This document shows, piece after piece, positions 35,063 to 43,341 of a DNA stretch of 64,000 bases. This DNA is from CAVSMC01 sp963798655 (lineage in GTDB: Bacteria; Pseudomonadota; Gammaproteobacteria; Burkholderiales; Casimicrobiaceae). Position 1 is the stretch's first letter. Every line of letters starts with the position of its first letter. The stretch spans positions 434,001 through 498,000 of the forward strand of contig CAWCUH010000003.1 of assembly GCA_963798655.1 (NCBI GenBank), given 5' to 3'. The translations under genes were made by a program, and so were the position numbers. A model generated the notes under the pieces. The model saw only the letters and a program-made list of their open reading frames with translations, was not told the DNA's origin and made no database searches.

Positions 35063-35952
35063 GCACGCGTGCAGACGTGCTCGAAACGCCCGCGCGCGCC
35101 GCAACGCGCGCGATCGAGACGCGCTGGCTCGATCGGGTATGGAGCGGCCTCTTGTGGGGCATGATGGCGTTCTTCGTCGTCAACATCGCCCTGATGATCG
35201 CGGCGGTGGCGACGAACTCGTTCGCGCGTCGCTGGCTCGGCACGTGGCTGCCGCAGGGCTACACGACGAGCTGGTACACATCGGCGTGGAAGGAGTTCCA
35301 GCTCTCCGACATCCTGATGGTGACCGTGCAGGTCGTGCTGTCCGTCGTCCTGCTCTCGCTCGTCATCGGCGTGCCGGCCGCGTACGCGCTCGCACGGCGT
35401 GAATTTGCCGGCAAGCGCGCGCTGATGCTGCTGTTCCTGCTGCCGCTGATGGTGCCGCCGATCACGTACGGCATTCCGCTCGCGACCGTGCTTTATCAGG
35501 CGCACCTCGCCGGCACGATCTGGGGGGTGATCCTCGCGAATCTCATTCCCGCCGCGCCGTTCGTGATCCTGGTGATGACGCCGTTCATCGAGCAGATCGA
35601 CCCGAACCTCGAGTCGGCCGCGCGCGTTTTCGGCGCGTCGACGGCGCGGATGTTCTGGCACGTGCTGGTGCCGCTGCTCGGCCCCGGCATCCTCGCCGCG
35701 TCGCTGCTCGTGCTCGTGCGCACGATCGCGCTGTTCGAGCTCACGTTCCTCACCGCCGGGCCGGACTCGCAGACGCTCGTCGTGGCGCTGTATTACGCGG
35801 TGTTCGCGGCCGGCGTGCGTGCGCCGCAGTCGGTGGACGCGATGGCGATGATCTACATGGCCGTCACGCTCGTATGGCTGCTGATCGCGATGCGCTTCGT
35901 CAATCCGACGCAGCTCGTGAGTCGCGTGAAGGAGCATCCGCGGGCGGCGTGA
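35059..35952 (+). CDS. ABC transporter permease (PotC/UgpE-like)
   Basis: A 297-residue inner-membrane protein with six predicted helices. Its EAA motif is DPNLESAARVFGASTARMFW, followed by HVLVPLLGPGILAAS. It pairs with the upstream permease to form the channel. ATG 35059 overlaps the previous stop. A much longer open frame upstream in the same phase is a shadow of the first permease gene. Confidence 0.92.
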   Translation: MSTRADVLETPARAATRAIETRWLDRVWSGLLWGMMAFFVVNIALMIAAVATNSFARRWLGTWLPQGYTTSWYTSAWKEFQLSDILMVTVQVVLSVVLLSLVIGVPAAYALARREFAGKRALMLLFLLPLMVPPITYGIPLATVLYQAHLAGTIWGVILANLIPAAPFVILVMTPFIEQIDPNLESAARVFGASTARMFWHVLVPLLGPGILAASLLVLVRTIALFELTFLTAGPDSQTLVVALYYAVFAAGVRAPQSVDAMAMIYMAVTLVWLLIAMRFVNPTQLVSRVKEHPRAA

Positions 35953-35954
35953 CG

Positions 35955-37418
35955 ATGGACCGGCTTTCGCAGAGCATGCTCGCAAGGGTTCCGTCGACGA
36001 TCGGGCGCGCGCGGTCGCGGCCGGAACAGGTCGGCATCGTCCACATCGGCCTCGGCGCTTTCCATCGCGCGCACCAGGCGCTCTACACCGACGAGGTCGA
36101 TCACGCGCGCTTCGGCATTTGCGGCGTGAGCCTGAAGACGGCCGGTGCCCGCGACGCGCTCGCGCCTCAGGACGGCCTGTACACGATCGTCGAGAAGAGC
36201 CGCTCGGGCATCGCGCGGCGCGTCGTCGGCAGCATCCTCGAGGCGCGCTTCCTCGGCGACGAGCGCGAAGACGTGCACCGCCGTCTCGCCGCCGCCCAAA
36301 CCGCGATCGTCTCGCTGACGATCACCGAGAAGGGCTACGGCCACGATCCGGCGACGGGCGCGTTGAACCCGGCACATCCCGAGATCGCGCACGATCTCGC
36401 CGATCCCGATCATCCAGGCAGCGCGGTCGGATTGATCGTCGCGGCGCTCGATGCGCGGCGCCGGACGCACGGCCGGCCGTTCACCGTGCTCACCTGCGAC
36501 AACCTTCCGCACAACGGGCCGCTGGTGCGCGGTCTCGTGGTTGCCTTTGCGCAGATGCGCGACGCGTCGCTTGCGCGCTGGGTCGAGACGCACGTGTCGT
36601 TCCCGGCAACGATGGTCGACCGCATCGTGCCGGCGACGACGCACGCCGACGTCGAGGCGAACGACGCCGCGCTCGGCGTGCACGACGAGGGCGCCGTCGT
36701 CTGCGAGCCGTATCGGCAGTGGGTGATCGAGGACAAGTTCATCGGCGAGCGCCCGCCATGGGAGCGCGCCGGCGCGCAGATCGTGACCGATGTCGCGCCG
36801 TTCGAGGCGATGAAGCTGCGGCTGCTGAACGGAAGCCATTCGGCGTTCGCCTATCTCGGCTATCTCGCCGGGCACGAGTTCATCTATCAGGTCGCCGCCG
36901 CGCCCGCGTTCGTCGCGTTCATGCGCGCGCTGATGAACGAAGTGTCGCCGACGCTCGCCGTGCCGGCCGGTGTCGATCTCGCCGCATACCGCGACGCGCT
37001 CGTCGAGAGGTTCGGCAATCCGGCGCTGCCGCACAAGACGCGGCAGATCGCGATGGACGGCTCGCAGAAGCTGCCGCAGCGGCTGCTCGCGACGGTGCGC
37101 GAGAACGTCGCGGCCGGCCGGCCCATCGACGCGCTCGCGCTCGCCGTCGCCGGATGGATGCGCTATGCAACGGGCGTCGACGAGGCGGGGCGAACGATCG
37201 ACGTGCAGGATCCGCTCGCGCGCGAGCTCGCCCGCGTTGCGAAGGCGAACGGCCGCGACGCCGCCGCGCTCGTGCGCGGCTTCACCGCGCTCACCGCCAT
37301 CTTCGGCGACGATCTTCCGCGCGAGCCGCGCTTCATCGATGCGGTGACGCAGAGCCTTTCGACGCTGTTGACCGACGGTGCCGGCGCAACCGTCGCGCAG
37401 TTCGCCGCCGCCCACTGA
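35955..37418 (+). CDS. Mannitol dehydrogenase-family reductase (fructuronate/tagaturonate reductase-like)
   Basis: A 487-residue NAD(H)-dependent polyol/sugar-acid dehydrogenase. The Rossmann motif is IVHIGLGAFHRAHQALYTDE at about residues 30-50. The catalytic Lys/Asn/His set lies in MKLRLLNGSHSAFAYLGYL at about 293-311. The family includes mannitol 2-dehydrogenase and UxuB/UxaB. The neighbouring glucuronate isomerase and ABC importer favour fructuronate reductase (D-fructuronate to D-mannonate). It starts two bases after the permease stop. Without a tree, UxuB versus MtlD remains an inference. Confidence 0.85.
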   Translation: MDRLSQSMLARVPSTIGRARSRPEQVGIVHIGLGAFHRAHQALYTDEVDHARFGICGVSLKTAGARDALAPQDGLYTIVEKSRSGIARRVVGSILEARFLGDEREDVHRRLAAAQTAIVSLTITEKGYGHDPATGALNPAHPEIAHDLADPDHPGSAVGLIVAALDARRRTHGRPFTVLTCDNLPHNGPLVRGLVVAFAQMRDASLARWVETHVSFPATMVDRIVPATTHADVEANDAALGVHDEGAVVCEPYRQWVIEDKFIGERPPWERAGAQIVTDVAPFEAMKLRLLNGSHSAFAYLGYLAGHEFIYQVAAAPAFVAFMRALMNEVSPTLAVPAGVDLAAYRDALVERFGNPALPHKTRQIAMDGSQKLPQRLLATVRENVAAGRPIDALALAVAGWMRYATGVDEAGRTIDVQDPLARELARVAKANGRDAAALVRGFTALTAIFGDDLPREPRFIDAVTQSLSTLLTDGAGATVAQFAAAH

Positions 37419-37428
37419 GGGCGCTTGC

Positions 37429-38843
37429 ATGATTCCGCTCGAACTTTCGCCCGACCGCCTGTTTCCCGCGGACGCAATCACGCGCGGCCTCTCCCGCGCG
37501 CTGTACGCGACGGTGAAGGACCTGCCGATCGTGAGCCCGCACGGCCACACCGATCCGCAATGGTTCGCCGACGACACGCCGTTCCCGAACGCGTCGGCGC
37601 TGTTGATCACGCCCGACCACTATGTGTTCCGCATGCTGTACAGCCAAGGCGTGCGGCTCGAGGACCTCGGCATCGCGCGCCGCGACGGCGCGCGCGGTCG
37701 GAGACGGATGCGCGAAGGATCTGGCACACGTTCGCGCGGCATTGGCCGCTCTTTCGCGGCACGCCGACACGGTTGTGGTTCGAGCACGCGCTCACCGAAG
37801 TGTTCGGCATCCGCGAGCGGCTCACCGTCGAGTCGGCCGATCGCATCTTCGACCAGATCAACGCAAGCCTCGCGACGCCGGAGTTCAGGCCGCGCGCGCT
37901 GTTCGAGCGCTTTCGCATCGAGACGCTCGCGACGACCGAGTCGCCGCTCGATCCGCTCGCGCATCATGCGAAGATCCGCGCATCGGGCTGGAAGGGCCGC
38001 GTGATCACCGCGTACCGGCCCGATCCGGTCGTCGATCCGGAGTTCGACGGCTTTCGCGACAACGTGCGCCGCTTCGGCGAGATCACGCACGAGGACACGT
38101 CGACGTGGCGCGGCTACCTCGCCGCGCACTGGAACCGTCGTGCGTACTTCAGGACGATGGGCGCCACGTCCACCGACCACGGTCATCCGACGGCGCAGAC
38201 CGCCGATCTCGGCGACGCCGAATGCCAGCGCCTGCTCGATCGCGCGCTCGCCGGCACGATCAGTCCCGCCGAAGCGGAGCTCTTCCGAGCGCAGGTGCTG
38301 ACGGAAATGGCGAAGATGAGCATCGCCGACGGCCTGGTGATGCAGATCCATCCGGGCAGCCTGCGCAATCACAACCCGGCGATCGCTCGCGATTTCGGCC
38401 GTGACAAGGGCGCCGATATCCCCGCGCGCACCGACTACGTTCGCGCGCTGAAGCCGCTGCTCGATCGGCTCGGCAACGAGCGCGCGCTTTCGATCATCCT
38501 GTTCACCCTCGACGAGACGACTTATGCGCGCGAGCTCGCGCCGCTCGCCGGCCATTACCCGGTGCTGAAGCTCGGGCCGCCGTGGTGGTTCCACGACAGC
38601 TTCGAGGGGATGCAGCGATTCCTGTCGACGGTGATCGAGACGGCCGGCTACGCCAATACCGCGGGCTTCAACGACGACACGCGGGCGTTTCTTTCGATTC
38701 CCGCCCGCCACGACGTGTGGCGGCGCGTCGCGTGCCGGCATCTCGCGACGCTCGTCGTCGAATATCGCCTGGACGAGGGCGACGCGTTCGATCTCGCGAC
38801 CGATCTCGCGTACGGGCTCGCGAAGAAGGCGTACCGCGTCTGA
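37429..38843 (+). pseudogene. uxaC: Glucuronate (uronate) isomerase with a single-base frameshift
   Basis: The gene would encode about 471 residues of uronate isomerase, which turns D-glucuronate into D-fructuronate. The first 85-90 residues (MIPLELSPDRLFPADAITRG, then SPHGHTDPQWFADD with metal-binding HxH, to GIARRDGA) are in frame 1. The remainder, from SETDARRIWHTFARHWPLFR to the end, is in the frame one base away. The break lies at about 37687-37700, in GGCGCGCGCGG; one missing base there would restore a continuous protein. The rest is intact (GPPWWFHDSFEG, HDVWRR, and VVEYRLDEGDAF near the end). It may be a sequencing error in a GC run, a phase-variable tract, or a real mutation. Confidence 0.88.
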
Positions 38844-38872
38844 TCACGCGCGCGCTCGCGCAGCGCGGTCCG

Positions 38873-39127
38873 CTACTGAAACGACGTTCCGCGGTCGGGC
38901 TTGCCCAGCTTGAACGCGGGATCGCCCGGCTCTTCGCCGCGCGCGGCGAGCGTCTCCTTCAATTCGGCGATTGCGATGTCGACTTGCGACGCCGTCCGAC
39001 GGAGCCGCTCGCGCAGCTGCTCGATGTCGTGCGTCGCCAGGTCGAGTGCGATGTCGATGCGCACGGTGACCAGGCGATCGAGCAGCGCGAATAGGCGTTC
39101 GGGCGGGAGCGTTATTTCGGTCGCCAT
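38873..39127 (-). CDS. Small hypothetical protein, probably helical
   Basis: An 84-residue protein without a recognised family. Its sequence is rich in Leu, Arg and Glu with heptad-like spacing (RLFALLDRLVTVRIDIALDL, IEQLRERLRRTASQVDIAIA), suggesting a coiled coil or four-helix bundle, and it lacks a signal peptide. ATG 39127 is the probable start; a longer frame to 39214 would cross a palindromic regulatory site. It converges with uxaC and is divergent from a Crp-like regulator. Function unknown. Confidence 0.5.
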   Translation of the reverse strand: MATEITLPPERLFALLDRLVTVRIDIALDLATHDIEQLRERLRRTASQVDIAIAELKETLAARGEEPGDPAFKLGKPDRGTSFQ

Positions 39128-39194
39128 CGGAAAGATTTTCCAGTGCGATTGCAGGGTTTTTGGATCGGCGAGCGTAACCGTTGCGCTTGGGGCC

Positions 39195-39216
39195 GTATGT
39201 ACGACGAAATACATAC
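39195..39216. promoter_or_regulatory. Palindromic operator candidate
   Basis: A perfect seven-base inverted repeat GTATGTA - N8 - TACATAC lies in the divergent gap between the small hypothetical gene and the Crp-like regulator gene, in unusually AT-rich surroundings. The spacing (22 bases overall) matches dimeric regulators. The binding protein is unknown. Confidence 0.5.
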
Positions 39217-39329
39217 TTTATGGGTTTCCCGCGTCGGAGAACAGCCTACCTCGTTTTCGGACGGCGCGAGTCGAAGCGCACCGCCGCATCGCGTACGGTG
39301 TCAGTTCGGGACACAGCAGGAGCCGCCAG

Positions 39330-40034
39330 GTGTCGACGCCGTGCAAGCCCCGCGACAACCATCTGCTCGCAGCGATCGCCGCGGCCGACTTCGAGCGGCT
39401 GCGTCCGCATCTCGAGATCGTCGAGCTCGAATTCGGTCGCTCGATCTACGAGCCCGGAAGCGAGCTGCCGTACGTTTACTTCCCGACGACGGCGATCATC
39501 TCGATTCTCCACCTGACGCAGGACGGCGGCTCCGCGGAGACAGCGCTCGTAGGTCCCGAAGGTGTCGTCAGCATCGCGTCGTATCTTGGCGGCGGCACGA
39601 CGGTCGGCCGCGCGATGGTGCAGGTCGCCGGGTTGAGCGTGCGCGCGCCGGCGCAGCGCGTCGTGCAGGACTTCGAGCGCGGCCGCGACGTGCGCCGCGT
39701 GCTGCTGCGATACGCGCAGGCGGTGCTCACTCAAATGGCGCAGACGGCGGTGTGCAATCGGCACCACGAGGTCGCGCAGCAGCTTTGCCGGTGGATCCTC
39801 GCGACGCACGACCGCATCCAGACGCCCGACATTCCGATGACGCACCAGCTGATCGCGGACATGCTCGGTGTGCGCCGCGAAGGCGTCACCGAGGCCGCGC
39901 GCAAGTTGAAGGATGCCGGCGTGATCGAGTACACCCGCGGCCGCATCCGCGTCGTCGATCGTGGGGGACTCGAAGCCGCCGCATGTGAATGCTATGGGGT
40001 CGTCCGCGAGGAATACGAGCGGCTGCTCACCTGA
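39330..40034 (+). CDS. Crp/Fnr-family transcriptional regulator
   Basis: A 234-residue regulator. The cNMP-binding-like beta-barrel (about 20-120) includes IVELEFGRSIYEPGSELPYV and YFPTTAIISILH. The C-terminal HTH_Crp (about 150-215) has MTHQLIADMLGVRREGVTEA. The Fnr cysteines are absent, and the cAMP-phosphate Arg/Ser motif is not clearly present, so the signal is unknown. The start is GTG 39330, with AGGAG eight bases upstream. The frame is open far upstream but without domain content. Its 3' end overlaps the convergent LysR gene by eight bases. Confidence 0.88.
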   Translation: MSTPCKPRDNHLLAAIAAADFERLRPHLEIVELEFGRSIYEPGSELPYVYFPTTAIISILHLTQDGGSAETALVGPEGVVSIASYLGGGTTVGRAMVQVAGLSVRAPAQRVVQDFERGRDVRRVLLRYAQAVLTQMAQTAVCNRHHEVAQQLCRWILATHDRIQTPDIPMTHQLIADMLGVRREGVTEAARKLKDAGVIEYTRGRIRVVDRGGLEAAACECYGVVREEYERLLT

Positions 40035-40986
40035 GACGACGCGACGTTGGTCGTGCGCGCGGCGCGGGCCCGGCCGGCGCGCCAAGCGCCCAGTCGGCGC
40101 GCGACACTGCATCGATCCACCATGCAAGCGCCTTGCCCGGCCGCGACTCCCGCCATGCGAGATGCAGGCGAACCGGCGGCTGCGGCGCCTCGACCCGCTT
40201 CGCAACGAGCCGTCCCTGCGCGACGTCGACGGCGGCGACGTGAACCGGCAGGAATCCGCAGCCGAGACCGAGCCGCTGCGCGATGCGCTTCGTTTCGATG
40301 TCGGGCACGGTGAGCGACGGCTGGCCGGCGACGATGCTGATGCTTCGCGGTGCGAGACGCCGCGACGTGTCGGCGACGACGACGGCGCGATGGCGCGCGA
40401 TGGTCGCTTCGGAAAGAGGCTCGCGCGCGTCGGCGAGGGGGTGGCCGGGCGCGACGACGAACATCGAGACCGATTCGGCGAGCGCGCGCGTGCGAAAGCC
40501 GCCGCCGGGCGGCGGATCGCCGGCGGCACCGATGACGACATCGGCGCGGCCGTCGACGAGCGCATCCCACGCGCCGCCGAGCACTTCCTGCGTGAGACGC
40601 ACACGCGTGTGTGCGGCCGCATTCGCGTCGCAGTTCGCGTAGAAGGCGGATACGAGCGGCCACACGCGCGTCCACGGAACGATGGTGTCGACGGCGACTG
40701 CAAGCTCGCTTTCCCAGCCGGTCGCCACGCGGCGCACGCGCTGCTCGATCGCCGCGGACGCGTCGAGCAGCCGGCGGCCGGAGTCGAGCAGCTCGCGGCC
40801 GGCGGGCGTGAGCTTCGCGCGGTGCTCGCGCCGGTCGAACAGCAGCACGTCGAGTTCGTGCTCGAGCTTCTGGATCTGATAGGTGACGGCCGACGGGACG
40901 CGATGCAACTCGTCCGCGGCGGCGGCAAAGCTGCCTCGGCGGTCGATCGCGTCGAGAACGGCGATGGCGTCCAGCGAGAGCATCAT
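40027..40986 (-). CDS. LysR-family transcriptional regulator
   Basis: A 319-residue regulator. The N-terminal HTH (about 3-62) reads LDAIAVLDAIDRRGSFAAAA then HRVPSAVTYQIQKLEHELDV, and the C-terminal substrate-binding fold starts at about residue 90 with ELAVAVDTIVPW. It is divergent from the pirin gene with a palindromic AT-rich site between them, the usual LysR arrangement, so it probably controls pirin and DoxX. The inducer is unknown. Confidence 0.92.
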   Translation of the reverse strand: MMLSLDAIAVLDAIDRRGSFAAAADELHRVPSAVTYQIQKLEHELDVLLFDRREHRAKLTPAGRELLDSGRRLLDASAAIEQRVRRVATGWESELAVAVDTIVPWTRVWPLVSAFYANCDANAAAHTRVRLTQEVLGGAWDALVDGRADVVIGAAGDPPPGGGFRTRALAESVSMFVVAPGHPLADAREPLSEATIARHRAVVVADTSRRLAPRSISIVAGQPSLTVPDIETKRIAQRLGLGCGFLPVHVAAVDVAQGRLVAKRVEAPQPPVRLHLAWRESRPGKALAWWIDAVSRADWALGAPAGPAPRARPTSRRLR

Positions 40987-40990
40987 TCGA

Positions 40991-41019
40991 AATAATTGAT
41001 CATCTTACGCAGAATTATT
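40991..41019. promoter_or_regulatory. LysR-type operator candidate
   Basis: A perfect seven-base inverted repeat, AATAATT (40991-40997) and AATTATT (41013-41019), lies five bases upstream of the LysR start in the 116-base divergent gap. Its AT-richness contrasts with the surrounding GC-rich DNA. Confidence 0.5.
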
Positions 41020-41102
41020 CGCTTTCATCCGCTGCGGCGCAAGCCTATGATCCGGGGACCGATCGACGAACATGGCAAGCAGCGAACGTACAGGACTTTC
41101 GA

Positions 41103-41804
41103 ATGATTACTCTGCGACACGCCTCCGAGCGCGGCCACGCGAACCACGGCTGGCTCGACTCGTTCCACAGCTTCTCTTTCGCCGATTACTACGACCCCGC
41201 GCACATGGGCTTCGGGCCGCTGCGTGTCATCAACGAGGACCGCGTGCAGCCGGGCATGGGCTTCGGCACGCACGGACACCGCGACATGGAGATCCTGTCA
41301 TACGTGCTGGAAGGACGGCTCGAGCACAAGGACAGCATGGGCACGGGGTCGACGATCGCACCGGGCGACGTGCAGCGGATGAGCGCCGGACGGGGCGTGC
41401 TGCATAGCGAGTACAACCCGTCGCCCGATTCGGATGTGCATTTCCTGCAGATCTGGATCGAGCCCTCGGTGCGCGGCGTTGCGCCCGGGTACGAGCAGGC
41501 GCACGTCGACGACGAGGCGAAGCGCGGGCGGCTCGCGCTCATCGCAGGACCGAGCGGCTCAGGCGCGGCGGTGACGATTCAGCAGGACGCGCGCGTCTAT
41601 GCGTCGATCCTCGACGGCGCGCCGACGCTTCGCCATGAGCTCGCGCCCGGCCGGCGCGCCTACGTGCACGTCGTGCGCGGTGGCGTAGCCGTCAACGGCA
41701 TCGCACTCGCGGCCGGCGACGCCGCGAAGATCGAGAACGAGGGCGCAGTCGAGCTCCACAACGGCGATCACGCCGAAATCCTTTTGTTCGACCTTGGTCA
41801 CTAA
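41103..41804 (+). CDS. Pirin family protein
   Basis: A 233-residue bicupin. The metal-binding site is seen in FGTHGHRDMEILSYVLEG with the following HSEYNP (His, His, His, Glu set). The N-terminal LDSFHSFSFADYYDPAHMGF is the classic pirin opening. Bacterial pirins act as quercetin 2,3-dioxygenases or redox-responsive regulators. It is divergent from LysR and followed after 17 bases by a DoxX gene, a pairing seen in many proteobacteria and linked to redox stress. Confidence 0.93.
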   Translation: MITLRHASERGHANHGWLDSFHSFSFADYYDPAHMGFGPLRVINEDRVQPGMGFGTHGHRDMEILSYVLEGRLEHKDSMGTGSTIAPGDVQRMSAGRGVLHSEYNPSPDSDVHFLQIWIEPSVRGVAPGYEQAHVDDEAKRGRLALIAGPSGSGAAVTIQQDARVYASILDGAPTLRHELAPGRRAYVHVVRGGVAVNGIALAAGDAAKIENEGAVELHNGDHAEILLFDLGH

Positions 41805-41821
41805 CTACCTGGAGGCTTCAG

Positions 41822-42262
41822 ATGGACTCCGGAATGACGCTGGAAGGCATACGAGAGCAACGGTTCACGTCGACGGCCGACCTCGCCGCGCTGGTCGGGC
41901 GCGTGCTGCTCGCTGCGATGTTCGTGATCTCGGGGTGGGGCAAGCTCACCGGCTTCGACGGCACCGTCGGCTACATCGAGCATGTCGGATTGCCGATGCC
42001 GCAGGTCCTCGCCGCGTTCGCCGTGCTGTTCGAGCTCGGCGGCGGGCTCGCGATCGTGCTCGGCTGGAAGACGCGCTGGGCGGGGATCGCGCTCGCGCTG
42101 TTCCTCGTCGTCATCACGCCGATCTTCCACAACTTCTGGAACGCGACCCCCGAGATGCACATGTCGCAGCTGATCAATTTCCAGAAGAACGTGTCGATCC
42201 TCGGCGCGATGCTCGTGCTCTTCGCCTTCGGTCCGGGCCGCTACAGCATCGACCGCGGTTGA
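41822..42262 (+). CDS. DoxX family membrane protein
   Basis: A 146-residue inner-membrane protein with four hydrophobic helices. It has the DoxX pattern VGRVLLAAMFVISGWGKLTG, GLPMPQVLAAFAVLFELGGG and ITPIFHNFWN. DoxX proteins take part in redox or detoxification processes, often with pirins or thiol enzymes. GGAGG lies eight bases before the ATG. It is in an operon with pirin. Confidence 0.9.
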   Translation: MDSGMTLEGIREQRFTSTADLAALVGRVLLAAMFVISGWGKLTGFDGTVGYIEHVGLPMPQVLAAFAVLFELGGGLAIVLGWKTRWAGIALALFLVVITPIFHNFWNATPEMHMSQLINFQKNVSILGAMLVLFAFGPGRYSIDRG

Positions 42263-42280
42263 GTCGACGCGGGGTCGCCG

Positions 42281-42733
42281 CTATTCGCGATCCCGCGAGT
42301 CGAGCCAGATCGTCACCGGCCCGTCGTTCACGAGCGCAACGCGCATCATCGCGCCGAACACGCCGGTGGTGACCGGCTTGCCGAGCGCCTCGCCGAGCGC
42401 CGCGACGAACGCGTCGAACCCGGGCTTCGCGATCTGCGGCGGCGCGGCGGCCGACCACGACGGGCGGTTGCCCTTGCGCGTCGACGCGAACAGCGTGAAC
42501 TGACTGACGGCCAGCACGTCGCCGCCCGCCTCGCGCACCGAGCGGTTCATCACGCCGGCGTCGTCGTCGAAGATGCGCATCGCGACGATCTTGCGTGCGA
42601 GCCAGTCGCGATCGTCGTCGGTGTCGTCGGCGGCAACGCCCGCGAGCACGAGCAGCCCGCCGCCGATCGCACCGGCGATGCGAGCGTCGACCTCGACCGA
42701 CGCTTGGCGCACGCGCTGCACCAGTGCCCTCAC
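42281..42733 (-). CDS. dtd: D-aminoacyl-tRNA deacylase
   Basis: A 150-residue proofreading enzyme that frees D-amino acids from mischarged tRNA. The start MRALVQRVRQASVEVDARIA, the active-site SQFTLFASTRKGNRPSW and the Gly-cis-Pro motif GPVTIW are all typical. The start is GTG 42733, overlapping the stop of the upstream DUF4124-like gene by four bases (GTGA), so the two are coupled. Confidence 0.95.
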   Translation of the reverse strand: MRALVQRVRQASVEVDARIAGAIGGGLLVLAGVAADDTDDDRDWLARKIVAMRIFDDDAGVMNRSVREAGGDVLAVSQFTLFASTRKGNRPSWSAAAPPQIAKPGFDAFVAALGEALGKPVTTGVFGAMMRVALVNDGPVTIWLDSRDRE

Positions 42734-43251
42734 TTCTTCACGACCTTGCGATCGACGTCGGTGACCGACCCGTTTGCCAGCGTCACCGTCGTGATCGTGT
42801 CGGGGTCGCCGGCAACCGGAAGCCAGGTCCAGCGCAGCGTGCGCTTCGCGCGGTTGCCCGACGTCACATCCGGCCTGCCGAGATGCGCGACCAGCTCGGC
42901 CTCGCTCATTCCGACGCGCACGTGCTTGCGCTCGGCCGGATCGCCGCGTAGCTTCGCGGGCTTGTCCGCCTTCGTGGTCTTCGGTTCCCGCGCTGCGCGG
43001 CCCTCGCGCCGGTCGCGCGGCGCCGGCGACGCCGCGGCCGCACGTCCCGGAATGACGGAAAGGTTTGGCGGATCGGTGTCGAAGTTGCGCAGCTCCTTGC
43101 CGGGCGGGCACGGCTCGTCCTGGTAGATCGGGGACGACGTCGGGCCGGCGCACTTGTACACGGCGTTGGCGACGAGCGGTGTGCAGGCGAGCGCCGAGCA
43201 CACGAGCAGGCGTGCGGCGCGGCGACTCGAAGCGTTCCGGGAAAGCCTCAT
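42730..43251 (-). CDS. DUF4124-like exported protein with SmpA/OmlA-like C-terminus
   Basis: A 173-residue exported protein. A signal peptide (LLVCSALACTPLVANA) precedes a DUF4124-type unit VYKCAGPTSSPIYQDEPCPP with paired Cys. A basic linker follows, and then a C-terminal fold KHVRVGMSEAELVAHLGRPD, with a later RTLRWTWLP, resembling the SmpA/OmlA (BamE-like) domain. The role is probably envelope-associated but unknown. It is followed by dtd with overlapping codons. Confidence 0.78.
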   Translation of the reverse strand: MRLSRNASSRRAARLLVCSALACTPLVANAVYKCAGPTSSPIYQDEPCPPGKELRNFDTDPPNLSVIPGRAAAASPAPRDRREGRAAREPKTTKADKPAKLRGDPAERKHVRVGMSEAELVAHLGRPDVTSGNRAKRTLRWTWLPVAGDPDTITTVTLANGSVTDVDRKVVKK

Positions 43252-43341
43252 TGCACGAAGCGATGTTGAGCGGCGTCAGCCCTGCTCGGCGGCGAGGCAT
43301 TACCATACCGCTTTGCCGGCTGCACGTCGCTACGCCGTTCG

